A DNA stretch of 18,915 bases, taken from NCBI GenBank assembly GCA_003529705.1, contig DPVA01000044.1, positions 2,028 to 20,942 on the forward strand. The letters run 5' to 3'. A model generated the notes under the pieces. That model was not told where the DNA came from. It did no database searches and saw only the letters and a program-made list of their open reading frames with translations. This DNA comes from Gammaproteobacteria bacterium. GTDB lineage: Bacteria > Pseudomonadota > Gammaproteobacteria > Arenicellales > UBA868. A program made the position numbers and the translations under genes. Positions 1-7,954 of the stretch are shown in pieces. Each line of letters starts with the position of its first letter. The first letter of the stretch is position 1.

Positions 1-68
1 TCACCAAGAAAGTCACCAAGAAAGCCACTAAGAAAGGGGCTTCAAAAAAAGCCCGCGGCCAGCGTTGA
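1..68 (+). CDS. C-terminal tail of a lysine-rich protein (partial, 5' end outside window)
   Basis: An open frame entering from the left edge (codons from base 3) encodes 21 residues made mostly of Thr-Lys-Lys-Ala/Val units and ends with TGA at 66-68. The tail is strongly basic and is written by a near-perfect 12-base tandem repeat. Such tails occur on histone H1-like/AlgP-type proteins and on the C-terminus of some DNA topoisomerase I proteins, where they bind DNA non-specifically. Too little is present to choose between these. The stop lies 18 bases before hemB, so the two genes may be co-transcribed. Confidence 0.6.
   Translation, partial: TKKVTKKATKKGASKKARGQR
2..37 (+). repeat. 12-base tandem repeat coding TKK(A/V) units
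   Basis: Two exact copies of tcaccaagaaag (2-13 and 14-25, allowing for the register) are followed by a third, diverged copy containing ccactaagaaag. The repeat is in frame with the Lys-rich tail, so it changes tail length without shifting the frame. This is typical of low-complexity basic C-termini. Confidence 0.5.
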
Positions 69-1082
<1,014 letters not shown>

Positions 1083-1087
1083 CTTTT

Positions 1088-1115
1088 ATGGGCGTCTTCG
1101 CCCGTGGATTTTTCT
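1088..1115 (+). terminator. Possible weak Rho-independent terminator after hemB
   Basis: GGGCG (1090-1094), loop tctt, CGCCC (1099-1103), extended by an A-T and a G-T pair, followed after four bases by atttttct. The stem is only 5 to 7 base pairs and the T-run is offset, so termination would be partial at best. It would separate hemB from the DUF971-ubiE-ubiJ-ubiB group. Confidence 0.4.
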
Positions 1116-1152
1116 CTGGCCTGCCCATTAACAATCAACCTATTGGTCCATC

Positions 1153-1521
1153 ATGACAGCCAAACCCCGCCCCACTAAGATTGTGCTGCACCAGCAATCC
1201 CGGACGCTGGAAGTGGTATTCGATGACGACCAAATTTTCAACCTTTCCTGTGAATATCTCAGGGTTTTTTCCCCTTCTGCCGAAGTCCGGGGTCACGGTC
1301 CAGGGCAAGAGGTGCTTCAGACTGGCAAAGAGAATGTCAATATTTCAGCGGTAGAGTCGGTCGGCGCTTACGCTGTAAAACTCGTCTTCGATGACGGGCA
1401 CGATTCGGGTATCTATTCCTGGGAAACACTCTATGAACTTGGGTCCCAGCAGGAAACCTACTGGCAGGCCTATTTGGAAGAACTGGAAAAGGCGGGTTAC
1501 GAACGTCAACCGAGAGCATGA
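1153..1521 (+). CDS. DUF971 / gamma-butyrobetaine hydroxylase-like N-terminal domain protein
   Basis: A 122-residue single-domain protein. The N-terminal pattern (PTKIVLHQQSRTLEVVFDD, then FNLSCEYLRVFSPSAEVRGHG) and the C-terminal part (YAVKLVFDDGHDSGIYSWETLYELG) are hallmarks of the DUF971 family, the domain found at the N-terminus of gamma-butyrobetaine dioxygenase. The stand-alone bacterial form has no settled function. It is commonly found upstream of ubiE in gammaproteobacteria, as here (34 bases away). The same domain is fused to Mrp/ApbC-type Fe-S carrier proteins, for example in plant HCF101, so a role in Fe-S or metal handling is conceivable, but that is inference. Start chosen at ATG 1153, which gives the normal family length. 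Confidence 0.88.
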   Translation: MTAKPRPTKIVLHQQSRTLEVVFDDDQIFNLSCEYLRVFSPSAEVRGHGPGQEVLQTGKENVNISAVESVGAYAVKLVFDDGHDSGIYSWETLYELGSQQETYWQAYLEELEKAGYERQPRA

Positions 1522-1555
1522 TTAACTCCACTGACCACAGTGAAACAGCGGTGCG

Positions 1556-2302
1556 ATGAACGAGGTGCCGACCCATTTTGGTTTCAGTGAGGTAGCGTCA
1601 GCGCAGAAGGCGGTTAAGGTCGGTGAGGTCTTCACCTCAGTCTCAGATCGTTACGATTTAATGAACGATCTGATGTCTCTGGGTGGTCACCGACTATGGA
1701 AAGATTTTGCCGTGGCTCGAAGCGGCGTGTGTTCGGGGCATCATGTTCTTGATGTTGCCGCCGGTAGCGGCGATATGACAACACGGTTCGCAAAGCGGGT
1801 GGGGGCATCAGGGCGGGTCGTAATGACTGATATCAATCCGAGCATGCTGGAGTGTGGTCGCGCACGGTTGCTCGATCGAGGTATCGGTCCCAACATCGAT
1901 TTACTGCTCGCCGACGCCGAAGCGCTGCCTTTCGCACCGCACCGGTTTGATTGTGTCAGCATTGCTTTTGGTCTTCGCAACGTGACTCGGATTCCCAAGG
2001 CCCTGGCGTCCATGACGCGTATGCTGAAGCCAGGCGGACGTGTGCTGATCCTCGAGTTTTCGCATCCGGTATCAGACTTTTTGTCCCGCGCCTACGATCT
2101 TTTCTCCTTCTCGGTAATTCCGCCGCTGGGCCGGGTGGTCACAGGTGATGAACCCAGTTACCGCTACCTGGTAGAGTCCATTAGACGCCATCCCAACCAG
2201 GATGCCCTGAGTGAGATGATGGCGGCCGCGGGTCTTGAAGATGTGGCGTACCACAACCTCAGTGGTGGCATCGTTGCCGTGCATACGGGCTTTCGTTACT
2301 GA
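1556..2302 (+). CDS. ubiE: Ubiquinone/menaquinone biosynthesis C-methyltransferase UbiE
   Basis: S-adenosylmethionine-dependent C-methylation of the benzoquinol ring in ubiquinone synthesis (and of demethylmenaquinol where menaquinone is made). The product has 248 residues, close to the E. coli enzyme. The UbiE/COQ5 signature VFTSVSDRYDLMNDLMSLG lies at 25-43. The SAM-binding motif I, VLDVAAGSGD, is at 64-73, followed by the acidic DINPSML motif. The second signature (FGLRNVTRIPKAL) and the characteristic end SGGIVAVHTGF are both present. ubiJ begins 10 bases after the stop and ubiB follows, the classical ubiE-ubiJ-ubiB order. Confidence 0.96.
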   Translation: MNEVPTHFGFSEVASAQKAVKVGEVFTSVSDRYDLMNDLMSLGGHRLWKDFAVARSGVCSGHHVLDVAAGSGDMTTRFAKRVGASGRVVMTDINPSMLECGRARLLDRGIGPNIDLLLADAEALPFAPHRFDCVSIAFGLRNVTRIPKALASMTRMLKPGGRVLILEFSHPVSDFLSRAYDLFSFSVIPPLGRVVTGDEPSYRYLVESIRRHPNQDALSEMMAAAGLEDVAYHNLSGGIVAVHTGFRY

Positions 2303-2312
2303 GCACTAACCC

Positions 2313-2918
2313 GTGAATGCCATCACCTCTCGTTTTGAAGCGATCTTGAACCGTGTCATCCGCGACTCGGGCGCCGAACCGCAATTGCGCAATCTCGAGG
2401 GTCGGATGGTCGCCGTATCGATTCGGGGTATGAACATGACCGGGTACGCTACGGTCGTGAGCGGTACTATTCGCATCATCGACAAGCCCGACTCTGCGCC
2501 AGATGTCACGGTCTTGGGGACGCCGGGTGGTCTCATCGAGTTTTGTCGGTCGGGTGCGGATCCGGAACTTTTTCGGGATGGTTCAGTGCGCATCGAAGGC
2601 GATGCCCAATCGATGCTTGATATCAAAGCCTTGTTCTCGACGCTCGACTTCGATGTGGAGGAAGCGCTCGCGCAGATACTGGGTGACACGTTGGCTCGCA
2701 GGGCCGCGAACGGTGTGCGGACCCTGAACCGCTGGTCAGAGGGCGTGGTGGATTCGGGCGCTGCGGGAATTGCCGAAACGCTGGTTGAGGAGACCCGTCT
2801 GCTTGCAAGCAGACTCCGCGCAGAGCGTTTTATCGATAATGTGGAAATGTTGCGTGACGATATGGCACGCCTTCAGCAGCGGATCGAGCGGTTGCAGACC
2901 GCTGTCAAACCTGGATAG
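2313..2918 (+). CDS. ubiJ: Ubiquinone biosynthesis accessory factor UbiJ (SCP2 domain)
   Basis: UbiJ (formerly YigP) is a non-catalytic lipid-binding member of the soluble ubiquinone synthesis complex, pairing with UbiK. The 201-residue product has the expected two parts. Residues about 15-110 form an SCP2-like sterol-carrier fold (MVAVSIRGMNMTGYATVVSG, then a GTPGGLIEF stretch). Residues about 160-198 form a charged, heptad-like helix (ERFIDNVEMLRDDMARLQQ) that fits a coiled coil. The start is GTG at 2313, since the frame lacks an ATG that would keep the conserved N-terminus. Identification rests on domain layout plus the position between ubiE and ubiB, because sequence identity in this family is low. 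Confidence 0.9.
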   Translation: MNAITSRFEAILNRVIRDSGAEPQLRNLEGRMVAVSIRGMNMTGYATVVSGTIRIIDKPDSAPDVTVLGTPGGLIEFCRSGADPELFRDGSVRIEGDAQSMLDIKALFSTLDFDVEEALAQILGDTLARRAANGVRTLNRWSEGVVDSGAAGIAETLVEETRLLASRLRAERFIDNVEMLRDDMARLQQRIERLQTAVKPG

Positions 2919-2924
2919 ACCCCT

Positions 2925-4586
2925 ATGGGCCGAAGCAGTTCCTGGCGTTTGCTGCGCATTGTCCACGTTCTGGTGCGGCACGGGCTGGATGAGTTCGTTT
3001 TTCGCCTGCAGCTCTTACGCCCGTATCGGTTTGTCCTTTGGTTCCTACCCGGCTTCTGGTTCTGTGACCGGTCTACCGAGCGGGGCCAGCGTCTGCGCGA
3101 AGCGCTTGAGGAACTCGGGCCGGTCTTCATCAAGTTTGGTCAGGCTCTGTCGACCCGTCCCGACCTGATACCCCCCGACATCGCCGCGCAGCTTACGCGG
3201 CTCCAGGATGATGTACCACCGTTTCCCGGGGCGTCTGCGCGGGCGGTGATCGAACAGTCTCTGGATGCACCTCTGACAGAACACTTCGCCACTTTTGATC
3301 TCGAACCGCTGGCTTCGGCGTCCGTCGCACAGGTTCATGCGGCGACTCTGAAAGACGGCACCGAAGTCGTCGTAAAGGTACTACGACCCGGGATTGAGGC
3401 AGTGATCGGGCAGGATCTGGGATTGCTCTACCAATTGGCCCGGCTGGCAGATCGGCACTGGCCAGATTCCAGACGCCTACGGCCGCTCGAGGTGGTCGCT
3501 GATTACGACAAAACCATCCATGATGAATTGGACATGATGCGCGAAGGGGCTAACGCCAGTCAGTTGCGCAGTAATTTCCCGGGTTCCGAAATAATTTATG
3601 TGCCCCAGGTTTACTGGGAGCACTGCCGGCGCGAAGTGCTGGTTATGGAACGTATTGACGGTATCCCGATTCGTGACGTTGGTGCGATCAAGAAGGCGGG
3701 AGTTGATCTCCGCAAACTTGCCCACAATGGCGTCGAGATCTTCTTTACGCAGGCCTTTCGTGACGGCTTTTTTCATGCCGATATGCATCCCGGCAATATC
3801 TTTGTAAGCGAAGCGGGGCAGTACCGGGCGGTAGATTTCGGAATCATGGGTACTCTAGGTGAGAAAGACAAGCAGTATCTGGCTGAGAACCTACTGGCCT
3901 TTTTCAATCGGGACTACCGAGCGGTAGCTATGGCTCACCTGCGGGCGGGCTGGGTACCCGCATCCACCCGGGTGGATGAATTCGAAGCTGCAGTACGGAC
4001 GGTCTGCGAGCCAATATTTGCCCGGCCAATCAGTGAGATCTCCTTTGGTCATCTGGTGGTCCGGCTGTTCCAGGTGGCGCGGCGTTTTGATATGCCGGTT
4101 CAGCCCCAGTTGGTCCTGCTGCAGAAAACGCTTCTCAACATCGAGGGCCTGGGTAGGCAGTTGTACCCACAACTTGATCTGTGGGAGACCGCCAAGCCAT
4201 ATCTGGAGCGGTGGATGAATGAACAGATTGGACCCAAAGCCTTTGTCAGAACGCTACGCCGCGAGTTACCGGCGGTTCTGCCTTTGTTGCCCGAGTTACC
4301 AGGACTGATGCACGAGTTGCTGCGCCGTCAGCGTGACGGCGAACTCTACATTCACACCGGCAACGACGCGGAAAGAAAGTCTTTGGAGCGTGCACTCAAT
4401 GCCAGCGCCCGCCAGCGCAATGGCCTGGCAACAGGGGCGGCGCTGCTGCTCGGAGCTATCGCCGTTATGTTGCTTTCCCGATCTTGGGAGCTTGGTGTAA
4501 TTGCGGATTTTCTGGGCACGGGGCTTGCCGTGAGCGGCGGAATTGTCGTTGCCGTGTCACTATGGCGCCCGCGAGCCCCGCGCTGA
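2925..4586 (+). CDS. ubiB: Ubiquinone biosynthesis regulatory protein kinase-like UbiB
   Basis: Member of the ABC1/ADCK/UbiB atypical kinase family, an ATPase needed for ubiquinone synthesis and probably for moving membrane-bound intermediates. The 553-residue product is about the length of E. coli UbiB. Visible motifs are KFGQ (K70-Q73) in the family-specific N-terminal extension, the Ala-rich nucleotide loop ASASVAQVH (130-138) that replaces the usual glycine-rich loop, a candidate ATP lysine K151 (VVVKVLRPG), HADMHPGN (284-291) and the metal-binding DFG (304-306). Two C-terminal hydrophobic segments (about 502-547) anchor it in the inner membrane. ATG 2925 lies six bases past the ubiJ stop. 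A 558-base region without a firm gene follows. Confidence 0.96.
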   Translation: MGRSSSWRLLRIVHVLVRHGLDEFVFRLQLLRPYRFVLWFLPGFWFCDRSTERGQRLREALEELGPVFIKFGQALSTRPDLIPPDIAAQLTRLQDDVPPFPGASARAVIEQSLDAPLTEHFATFDLEPLASASVAQVHAATLKDGTEVVVKVLRPGIEAVIGQDLGLLYQLARLADRHWPDSRRLRPLEVVADYDKTIHDELDMMREGANASQLRSNFPGSEIIYVPQVYWEHCRREVLVMERIDGIPIRDVGAIKKAGVDLRKLAHNGVEIFFTQAFRDGFFHADMHPGNIFVSEAGQYRAVDFGIMGTLGEKDKQYLAENLLAFFNRDYRAVAMAHLRAGWVPASTRVDEFEAAVRTVCEPIFARPISEISFGHLVVRLFQVARRFDMPVQPQLVLLQKTLLNIEGLGRQLYPQLDLWETAKPYLERWMNEQIGPKAFVRTLRRELPAVLPLLPELPGLMHELLRRQRDGELYIHTGNDAERKSLERALNASARQRNGLATGAALLLGAIAVMLLSRSWELGVIADFLGTGLAVSGGIVVAVSLWRPRAPR

Positions 4587-4640
4587 TGGAGTAGGGTCTA
4601 CTGGACCTAAAAGCAGCTAGATCAGGATCGGTGATCGCTA

Positions 4641-4665
4641 AATTCCAAGCTTTTTACTTGGTTTT
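4641..4665. promoter_or_regulatory. Candidate IscR operator 1 (palindrome CC-N13-GG)
   Basis: AATT-CC (4641-4646), 13 bases, GG-TTTT (4660-4665). The inner arms CCAAG and CTTGG are perfectly inverted. Four A/T bases flank each side. This architecture is that of the palindromic (type 2) sites bound by IscR, as I recall the consensus. The match at the inner A and T positions is not perfect. It overlaps the -35 element at 4658-4663, so an occupied site should repress. The regulator encoded downstream is IscR-like, which fits autoregulation. Confidence 0.5.
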
Positions 4666-4685
4666 CACGGCTAAATACCTATAAT
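4658..4685 (+). promoter_or_regulatory. Sigma70-type promoter for the suf operon leader
   Basis: The -10 element is a perfect TATAAT (4680-4685). A TTGGTT at 4658-4663 is a plausible -35 with 16-base spacing. Transcription would begin near 4692, giving a leader of about 450 bases before iscR. No comparably good promoter is visible closer to iscR. Both core elements are covered by candidate IscR palindromes. Confidence 0.6.
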
Positions 4686-4698
4686 TGCGCTTGGTAAT
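4674..4698. promoter_or_regulatory. Candidate IscR operator 2 (CC-N13-GG) over the -10
   Basis: AATA-CC (4674-4679), 13 bases that include TATAAT, then GG-TAAT (4693-4698). The right arm CTTGGT is identical to that of the upstream site. The left arm is weaker. The centres of the two sites are 33 bases apart, close to three helical turns, so two dimers would bind on the same DNA face. It covers the -10 and the expected start point. Confidence 0.42.
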
Positions 4699-4782
4699 TA
4701 TTGGAATGTCCAAGAGCAGCGTTATTAAGGCAGGTGTGAGCCCATTCTCAGATCGTTGTAGCTACTGATCGAGGAATTAAAG

Positions 4783-5106
4783 ATGCCGCAAAGCAGCGAT
4801 CGAAGCACCGACCCGGCGACTATTCTGGGTGGAGGCGCTTATTCGCTTCTCGCAGATTTTATCCGACGTAAAAAAGGATCGCGCAACGCCAAAACGCAAA
4901 GAAGTCGGGATGCTCCCTGTTTTGGGATTACCAACGAATCCTGGGTGCGCCTTCGCTGGTCATGGCGATGGGTAAAGCGTGGGGTTAGGGGTTGGTCGAT
5001 GAATGCGGTTGTCCAGTGGTTTGGCAGGCGCACGAGGCAGGATCAAAACCCCAAAGACAAATGGAGCGTTGGTGTGGCTAACTGGTGGGTCACGCATCAA
5101 CCGTAA
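4783..5106 (+). CDS. Hypothetical Trp/Arg-rich small protein or spurious leader ORF
   Basis: 107 codons beginning ATG, with a GAGGA ribosome site (4771-4775) seven bases upstream. I do not recognise a family. The first 30 or so residues include a short hydrophobic, glycine-rich stretch (ILGGGAYSLLADFIRRKK). The remainder is basic and unusually rich in tryptophan (9 of 107), ending NWWVTHQP. The middle contains NAKTQRSRDA, a string typical of spurious translations of a dispersed intergenic repeat. It lies 38 bases before iscR and downstream of the suf-type promoter, so it would be transcribed first in that operon. It may be a real new gene, a leader peptide, or an accidental frame over repeat-derived DNA. 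The last is a serious possibility. Confidence 0.3.
   Translation: MPQSSDRSTDPATILGGGAYSLLADFIRRKKGSRNAKTQRSRDAPCFGITNESWVRLRWSWRWVKRGVRGWSMNAVVQWFGRRTRQDQNPKDKWSVGVANWWVTHQP
4883..4902. repeat. Segment resembling a dispersed intergenic repeat
   Basis: The segment containing AACGCCAAAACGCAAAGA closely resembles a motif I recall from intergenic regions of many environmental bacterial genomes, often mistranslated as NAKTQRRKDAK or, on the other strand, as LCVLA-type strings. The opposite strand here indeed reads RLLCVLALRDPF. A further piece near 5080-5096 (GGTGGGTCACGC) also looks like common intergenic repeat sequence. Only one copy lies in this window, so repetition itself is not shown here. 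Confidence 0.35.
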
Positions 5107-5144
5107 GTGATTGAGCAATTGTAGATTTAAGGAGTCAACTAAAG

Positions 5145-5654
5145 ATGAGGTTAACGACGAAGGGTCGATATGCAGTAACTGCCATGCTGGACCTTGCCCT
5201 ACAGGAGGGTAAGCGGCCCGTCACATTACAGGATATTGCGGTAAATCAAGAGATTTCACTTTCCTATTTGGAACAATTGTTTGCCAAGTTACGAAAGTCC
5301 GGGTTGGTTCAGGGTACGCGAGGTCCTGGTGGGGGTTACCGGCTGGCCCGAAAGATGGACGCAATTTCGATTGCTGAGGTGATTGCCGCGGTGGATGAAA
5401 AAGCTGATATGACGCGTTGTGGTGGTAACTCGGACTGTCTTGATGGCGAGAAATGTCTCACGCACGAATTATGGATGGAGCTCAGCGACAAGATTTTCGA
5501 GTTTTTGAACGGCATCACGCTGGGCGAACTGGTGCGCCGTCCGGAGGTAATTGCTGTGGCCGAACGACAGGAAGCAGTTCGCGAGGGTCTGCGTACTGGA
5601 CGCCTGAAAACTGTGGTTGTAGAAGCTGATGCCGTTATCGGTAACCTTAAATAG
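5145..5654 (+). CDS. iscR: Rrf2-family Fe-S cluster regulator IscR
   Basis: Winged-helix [2Fe-2S]-sensing transcription factor controlling Fe-S assembly genes. The 169-residue product starts [19 protein letters not shown] and contains the helix-turn-helix and wing ([16 protein letters not shown], then RGPGGGYRL). Cluster ligands C92, C98, C104 and H107 fall at exactly the E. coli IscR positions ([17 protein letters not shown]). The ribosome site AAGGAG (5129-5134) is ten bases before the ATG. It heads sufB-sufC-sufD, and palindromes fitting IscR recognition lie over the promoter about 450 bases upstream, so feedback control of the operon is likely. SufR is unlikely, because its Cys pattern and fold class differ. 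Confidence 0.95.
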   Translation: MRLTTKGRYAVTAMLDLALQEGKRPVTLQDIAVNQEISLSYLEQLFAKLRKSGLVQGTRGPGGGYRLARKMDAISIAEVIAAVDEKADMTRCGGNSDCLDGEKCLTHELWMELSDKIFEFLNGITLGELVRRPEVIAVAERQEAVREGLRTGRLKTVVVEADAVIGNLK

Positions 5655-5692
5655 GCACACCCGCTGCCAATTTTTAAAACTGAGGTAATCAA

Positions 5693-7141
5693 TTGAATAC
5701 CGCTATTAAAGAACTCGGCGAACTGGTTGGGCGCGAATATAAGGAAGGGTTCGTCACCGACATCGAAGCGGAAACGCTGCCGCCCGGCCTCGATGAAAGC
5801 GTGATCCGCTTTTTGTCCGGGAAAAAATCGGAACCAGACTTTGTTCTGCAGTGGCGGCTGGAGGCGTTTCATCGCTGGCAGGCCATGGAGTGTCCTGAAT
5901 GGGCACACGTTCATTACGACCCCATCGATTTTCAGGCGATAAGTTATTACTCAGCTCCAAAGCGTGATGAGGACAGGCCGAGAAGTCTGGACGAAGTGGA
6001 TCCGAAGCTACTGGAAACCTACAACAAACTCGGAATTCCGCTGGAAGAGCAAAAAGCGCTTGCTGGCGTCGCGGTCGATGCGGTCTTCGACAGTGTGTCC
6101 GTGGCGACGACGTTCAAGGACAAACTGGCCGAAGTTGGTGTGATTTTTTGCCCGCTTTCCGAGGCGATGGTAAATCATCCGGAGCTCGTCCAGGAATATC
6201 TGGGTTCGGTGGTGCCACCGAGTGATAACTTCTATGCGGCACTAAATTCGGCAGTGTTTACCGAAGGATCATTTGTCTACGTGCCCAAGGGGGTACGTTG
6301 CCCGATGGAACTGTCGACCTATTTTCGGATCAATGCGTTGAATACCGGGCAGTTCGAGCGAACTCTCATCATCGCTGATGAGGGCAGTTATGTGAGTTAT
6401 CTCGAGGGGTGTACCGCACCGATGCGCGACGAAAACCAGCTGCACGCAGCCGTAGTGGAACTCGTTGCGATGAAGGATGCCGAGATCAAGTATTCCACCG
6501 TGCAGAATTGGTACCCCGGTGACGAGGAGGGTCGGGGCGGCATCTACAACTTCGTGACTAAGCGTGGCGCCTGTCGGGGTGACAACGCCAAGATTTCATG
6601 GACCCAAGTTGAGACTGGTTCGGCAATTACCTGGAAGTATCCAAGCGTGTTACTCGAGGGTAATCATTCGACCGGAGAGTTTTATTCGGTAGCGCTGACG
6701 AATAATTGCCAGCAGGCGGATACCGGGACGAAGATGGTCCATATCGGAGAGCATACCTCTAGCACGATCATTTCTAAGGGCATTTCGGCCGGCCGCGGGC
6801 AGAATGCTTACCGGGGTCTGGTCAAGGTCTTAAAGGGTGCCAAGGAGGCGCGCAACTATTCACAGTGTGATTCTCTTTTGATGGGTGATCGGTGTGGAGC
6901 ACATACTTTCCCGTATCTCGAGGTGAAGAATCCTACGGCTACCATTGAGCACGAAGCGACCACCTCCAAGATTGGCGAAGATCAGATGTTCTACTGTCGC
7001 CAGCGCGGACTCTCCGAGGAAGACGCGGTATCGATGATCGTGAACGGGTTCTGCAAAGAAGTCTTTCGTGAGCTGCCAATGGAGTTCGCGGTCGAGGCAC
7101 AGAAACTGTTGGGCATCAGTCTTGAAGGTGCGGTGGGGTGA
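5693..7141 (+). CDS. sufB: Fe-S cluster scaffold subunit SufB
   Basis: SufB is the sulfur-accepting subunit of the SufB-SufC-SufD scaffold that builds Fe-S clusters in the cytosol. The product has 482 residues. Key conserved residues are visible: C240 in YLEGCTAP (counterpart of E. coli C254), C392 in [10 protein letters not shown] (counterpart of C405) and H420 in [17 protein letters not shown] (counterpart of H433). The start is TTG at 5693, supported by GAGG at 5682-5685 with seven bases of spacing; the next in-frame methionine would remove over 60 conserved residues. iscR ends 38 bases upstream. A 6-base-pair hairpin lies in the 63-base gap before sufC. Confidence 0.97.
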   Translation: MNTAIKELGELVGREYKEGFVTDIEAETLPPGLDESVIRFLSGKKSEPDFVLQWRLEAFHRWQAMECPEWAHVHYDPIDFQAISYYSAPKRDEDRPRSLDEVDPKLLETYNKLGIPLEEQKALAGVAVDAVFDSVSVATTFKDKLAEVGVIFCPLSEAMVNHPELVQEYLGSVVPPSDNFYAALNSAVFTEGSFVYVPKGVRCPMELSTYFRINALNTGQFERTLIIADEGSYVSYLEGCTAPMRDENQLHAAVVELVAMKDAEIKYSTVQNWYPGDEEGRGGIYNFVTKRGACRGDNAKISWTQVETGSAITWKYPSVLLEGNHSTGEFYSVALTNNCQQADTGTKMVHIGEHTSSTIISKGISAGRGQNAYRGLVKVLKGAKEARNYSQCDSLLMGDRCGAHTFPYLEVKNPTATIEHEATTSKIGEDQMFYCRQRGLSEEDAVSMIVNGFCKEVFRELPMEFAVEAQKLLGISLEGAVG

Positions 7142-7147
7142 TTTGCT

Positions 7148-7165
7148 GGGCGGAACTGACCGCCC
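7148..7165 (+). other. Intercistronic hairpin between sufB and sufC
   Basis: GGGCGG (7148-7153), loop aactga, CCGCCC (7160-7165): a perfect, GC-only 6-base-pair stem seven bases after the sufB stop. No T-run follows, so it is not a standard terminator. It could protect the sufB 3' end or set the ratio of SufB to SufC and SufD. Confidence 0.5.
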
Positions 7166-7204
7166 GACTGGATTAGATTTGAAATACGGAATTACTAAAA
7201 CAAA

Positions 7205-7954
7205 ATGCTGGACATAAAAAATCTTAAAGTGACGGTGGACGGAAAGGCCATTCTGAATGGTCTGAACCTGAATGTAGGTCCGGGAGAAGTGCATGCCATT
7301 ATGGGGCCGAACGGTTCGGGCAAGAGCACACTGGCCAATGTCATTGCGGGGCGTGATGGCTATGAGGTTACCAATGGGTCTGTTACCTTCATGGGAAATG
7401 ACCTGTTGTCGATGGCGCCAGAGGATCGTGCGCGCGAAGGGGTGTTCCTGGCGTTCCAATACCCGGTGGAGATTCCGGGAGTCGCAAACATTGCCCTGCT
7501 GAAGGAAGGGCTGAATGCCGCACGACGCCATCGCGGCGAGACAGAGTTGGACGCGCTTGATTTTCTGAAACTGGTTCGCGAAAAGCTCAAGTTGGTCGAG
7601 ATGAAAGAGGAATTCCTCTACCGTTCTGTCAATGAGGGCTTCTCAGGAGGAGAAAAAAAGCGCAACGAAATATTCCAGATGGCGATGCTGGAGCCTAGTC
7701 TTGCGGTACTCGATGAAACGGATTCCGGCCTCGATATCGATGCTCTGAAAACCGTCGCAGGCGGCGTCAATGCATTGCGATCAGAAGATCGCTCCATCAT
7801 TCTCGTGACGCATTATCAGCGTCTGCTTGATTACATCGTTCCTGATAGGGTGCACGTTCTTGCGGGGGGTAGAATCTTACGTTCCGGTGACAAGCAGTTG
7901 GCATTGGACCTCGAAGAGCGCGGTTACGGCTGGATCGATACCGTTGCCGCATGA
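7205..7954 (+). CDS. sufC: Fe-S assembly ATPase SufC
   Basis: ABC-type ATPase that powers conformational change of the SufBCD scaffold; a cytosolic protein and not a transporter. The 249-residue product shows Walker A GPNGSGKS (34-41), the SufC-type signature FSGGEKKR (146-153), Walker B LAVLDE (166-171), the D-loop SGLD (174-177) and the switch histidine H203 in VTHYQRLLDYI. The stretch MAPEDRAREGVFLAFQYPVEIPGV is typical of SufC. The upstream ribosome site is poor, which may be offset by translation arriving from sufB. It overlaps sufD by four bases (ATGA), so the two are translationally coupled. Confidence 0.97.
   Translation: MLDIKNLKVTVDGKAILNGLNLNVGPGEVHAIMGPNGSGKSTLANVIAGRDGYEVTNGSVTFMGNDLLSMAPEDRAREGVFLAFQYPVEIPGVANIALLKEGLNAARRHRGETELDALDFLKLVREKLKLVEMKEEFLYRSVNEGFSGGEKKRNEIFQMAMLEPSLAVLDETDSGLDIDALKTVAGGVNALRSEDRSIILVTHYQRLLDYIVPDRVHVLAGGRILRSGDKQLALDLEERGYGWIDTVAA

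Larger units (their letters stand above)
4587..5144. other. 558-base region between ubiB and iscR
   Basis: This is the only long stretch without a confidently known gene. From left to right it holds a small imperfect hairpin just after ubiB (around 4590-4608, without a T-run, so not a clear terminator), a promoter with two overlapping palindromes (4641-4698), further CTTGG/CCAAG half-sites (4690-4694, 4710-4714), a small ORF with a good ribosome site (4783-5106), a repeat-like segment (4883-4902), and the iscR ribosome site AAGGAG at 5129-5134. I see no tRNA or recognisable riboswitch. Confidence 0.7.

Noticed and set aside
1529..1542. Short palindrome CACTG-acca-CAGTG before ubiE
   Set aside because: The stem is only five base pairs and there is no T-run or promoter element beside it; this is within chance expectation.
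4590..4608. Hairpin after ubiB as a terminator
   Set aside because: The stem has a bulge and is followed by A-rich sequence, not T-rich, so it is not a convincing Rho-independent terminator on the + strand.
4839..5033. 64-residue open frame on the minus strand in the ubiB-iscR region
   Set aside because: It contains an LCVLA-type string typical of mistranslated dispersed repeat and has no visible ribosome site. It supports a repeat origin more than a gene.
6860..7531. 223-residue open frame on the minus strand across sufB and sufC
   Set aside because: It is antisense to two strongly conserved genes, has no recognisable domain, and such frames are expected by chance in GC-rich coding DNA.
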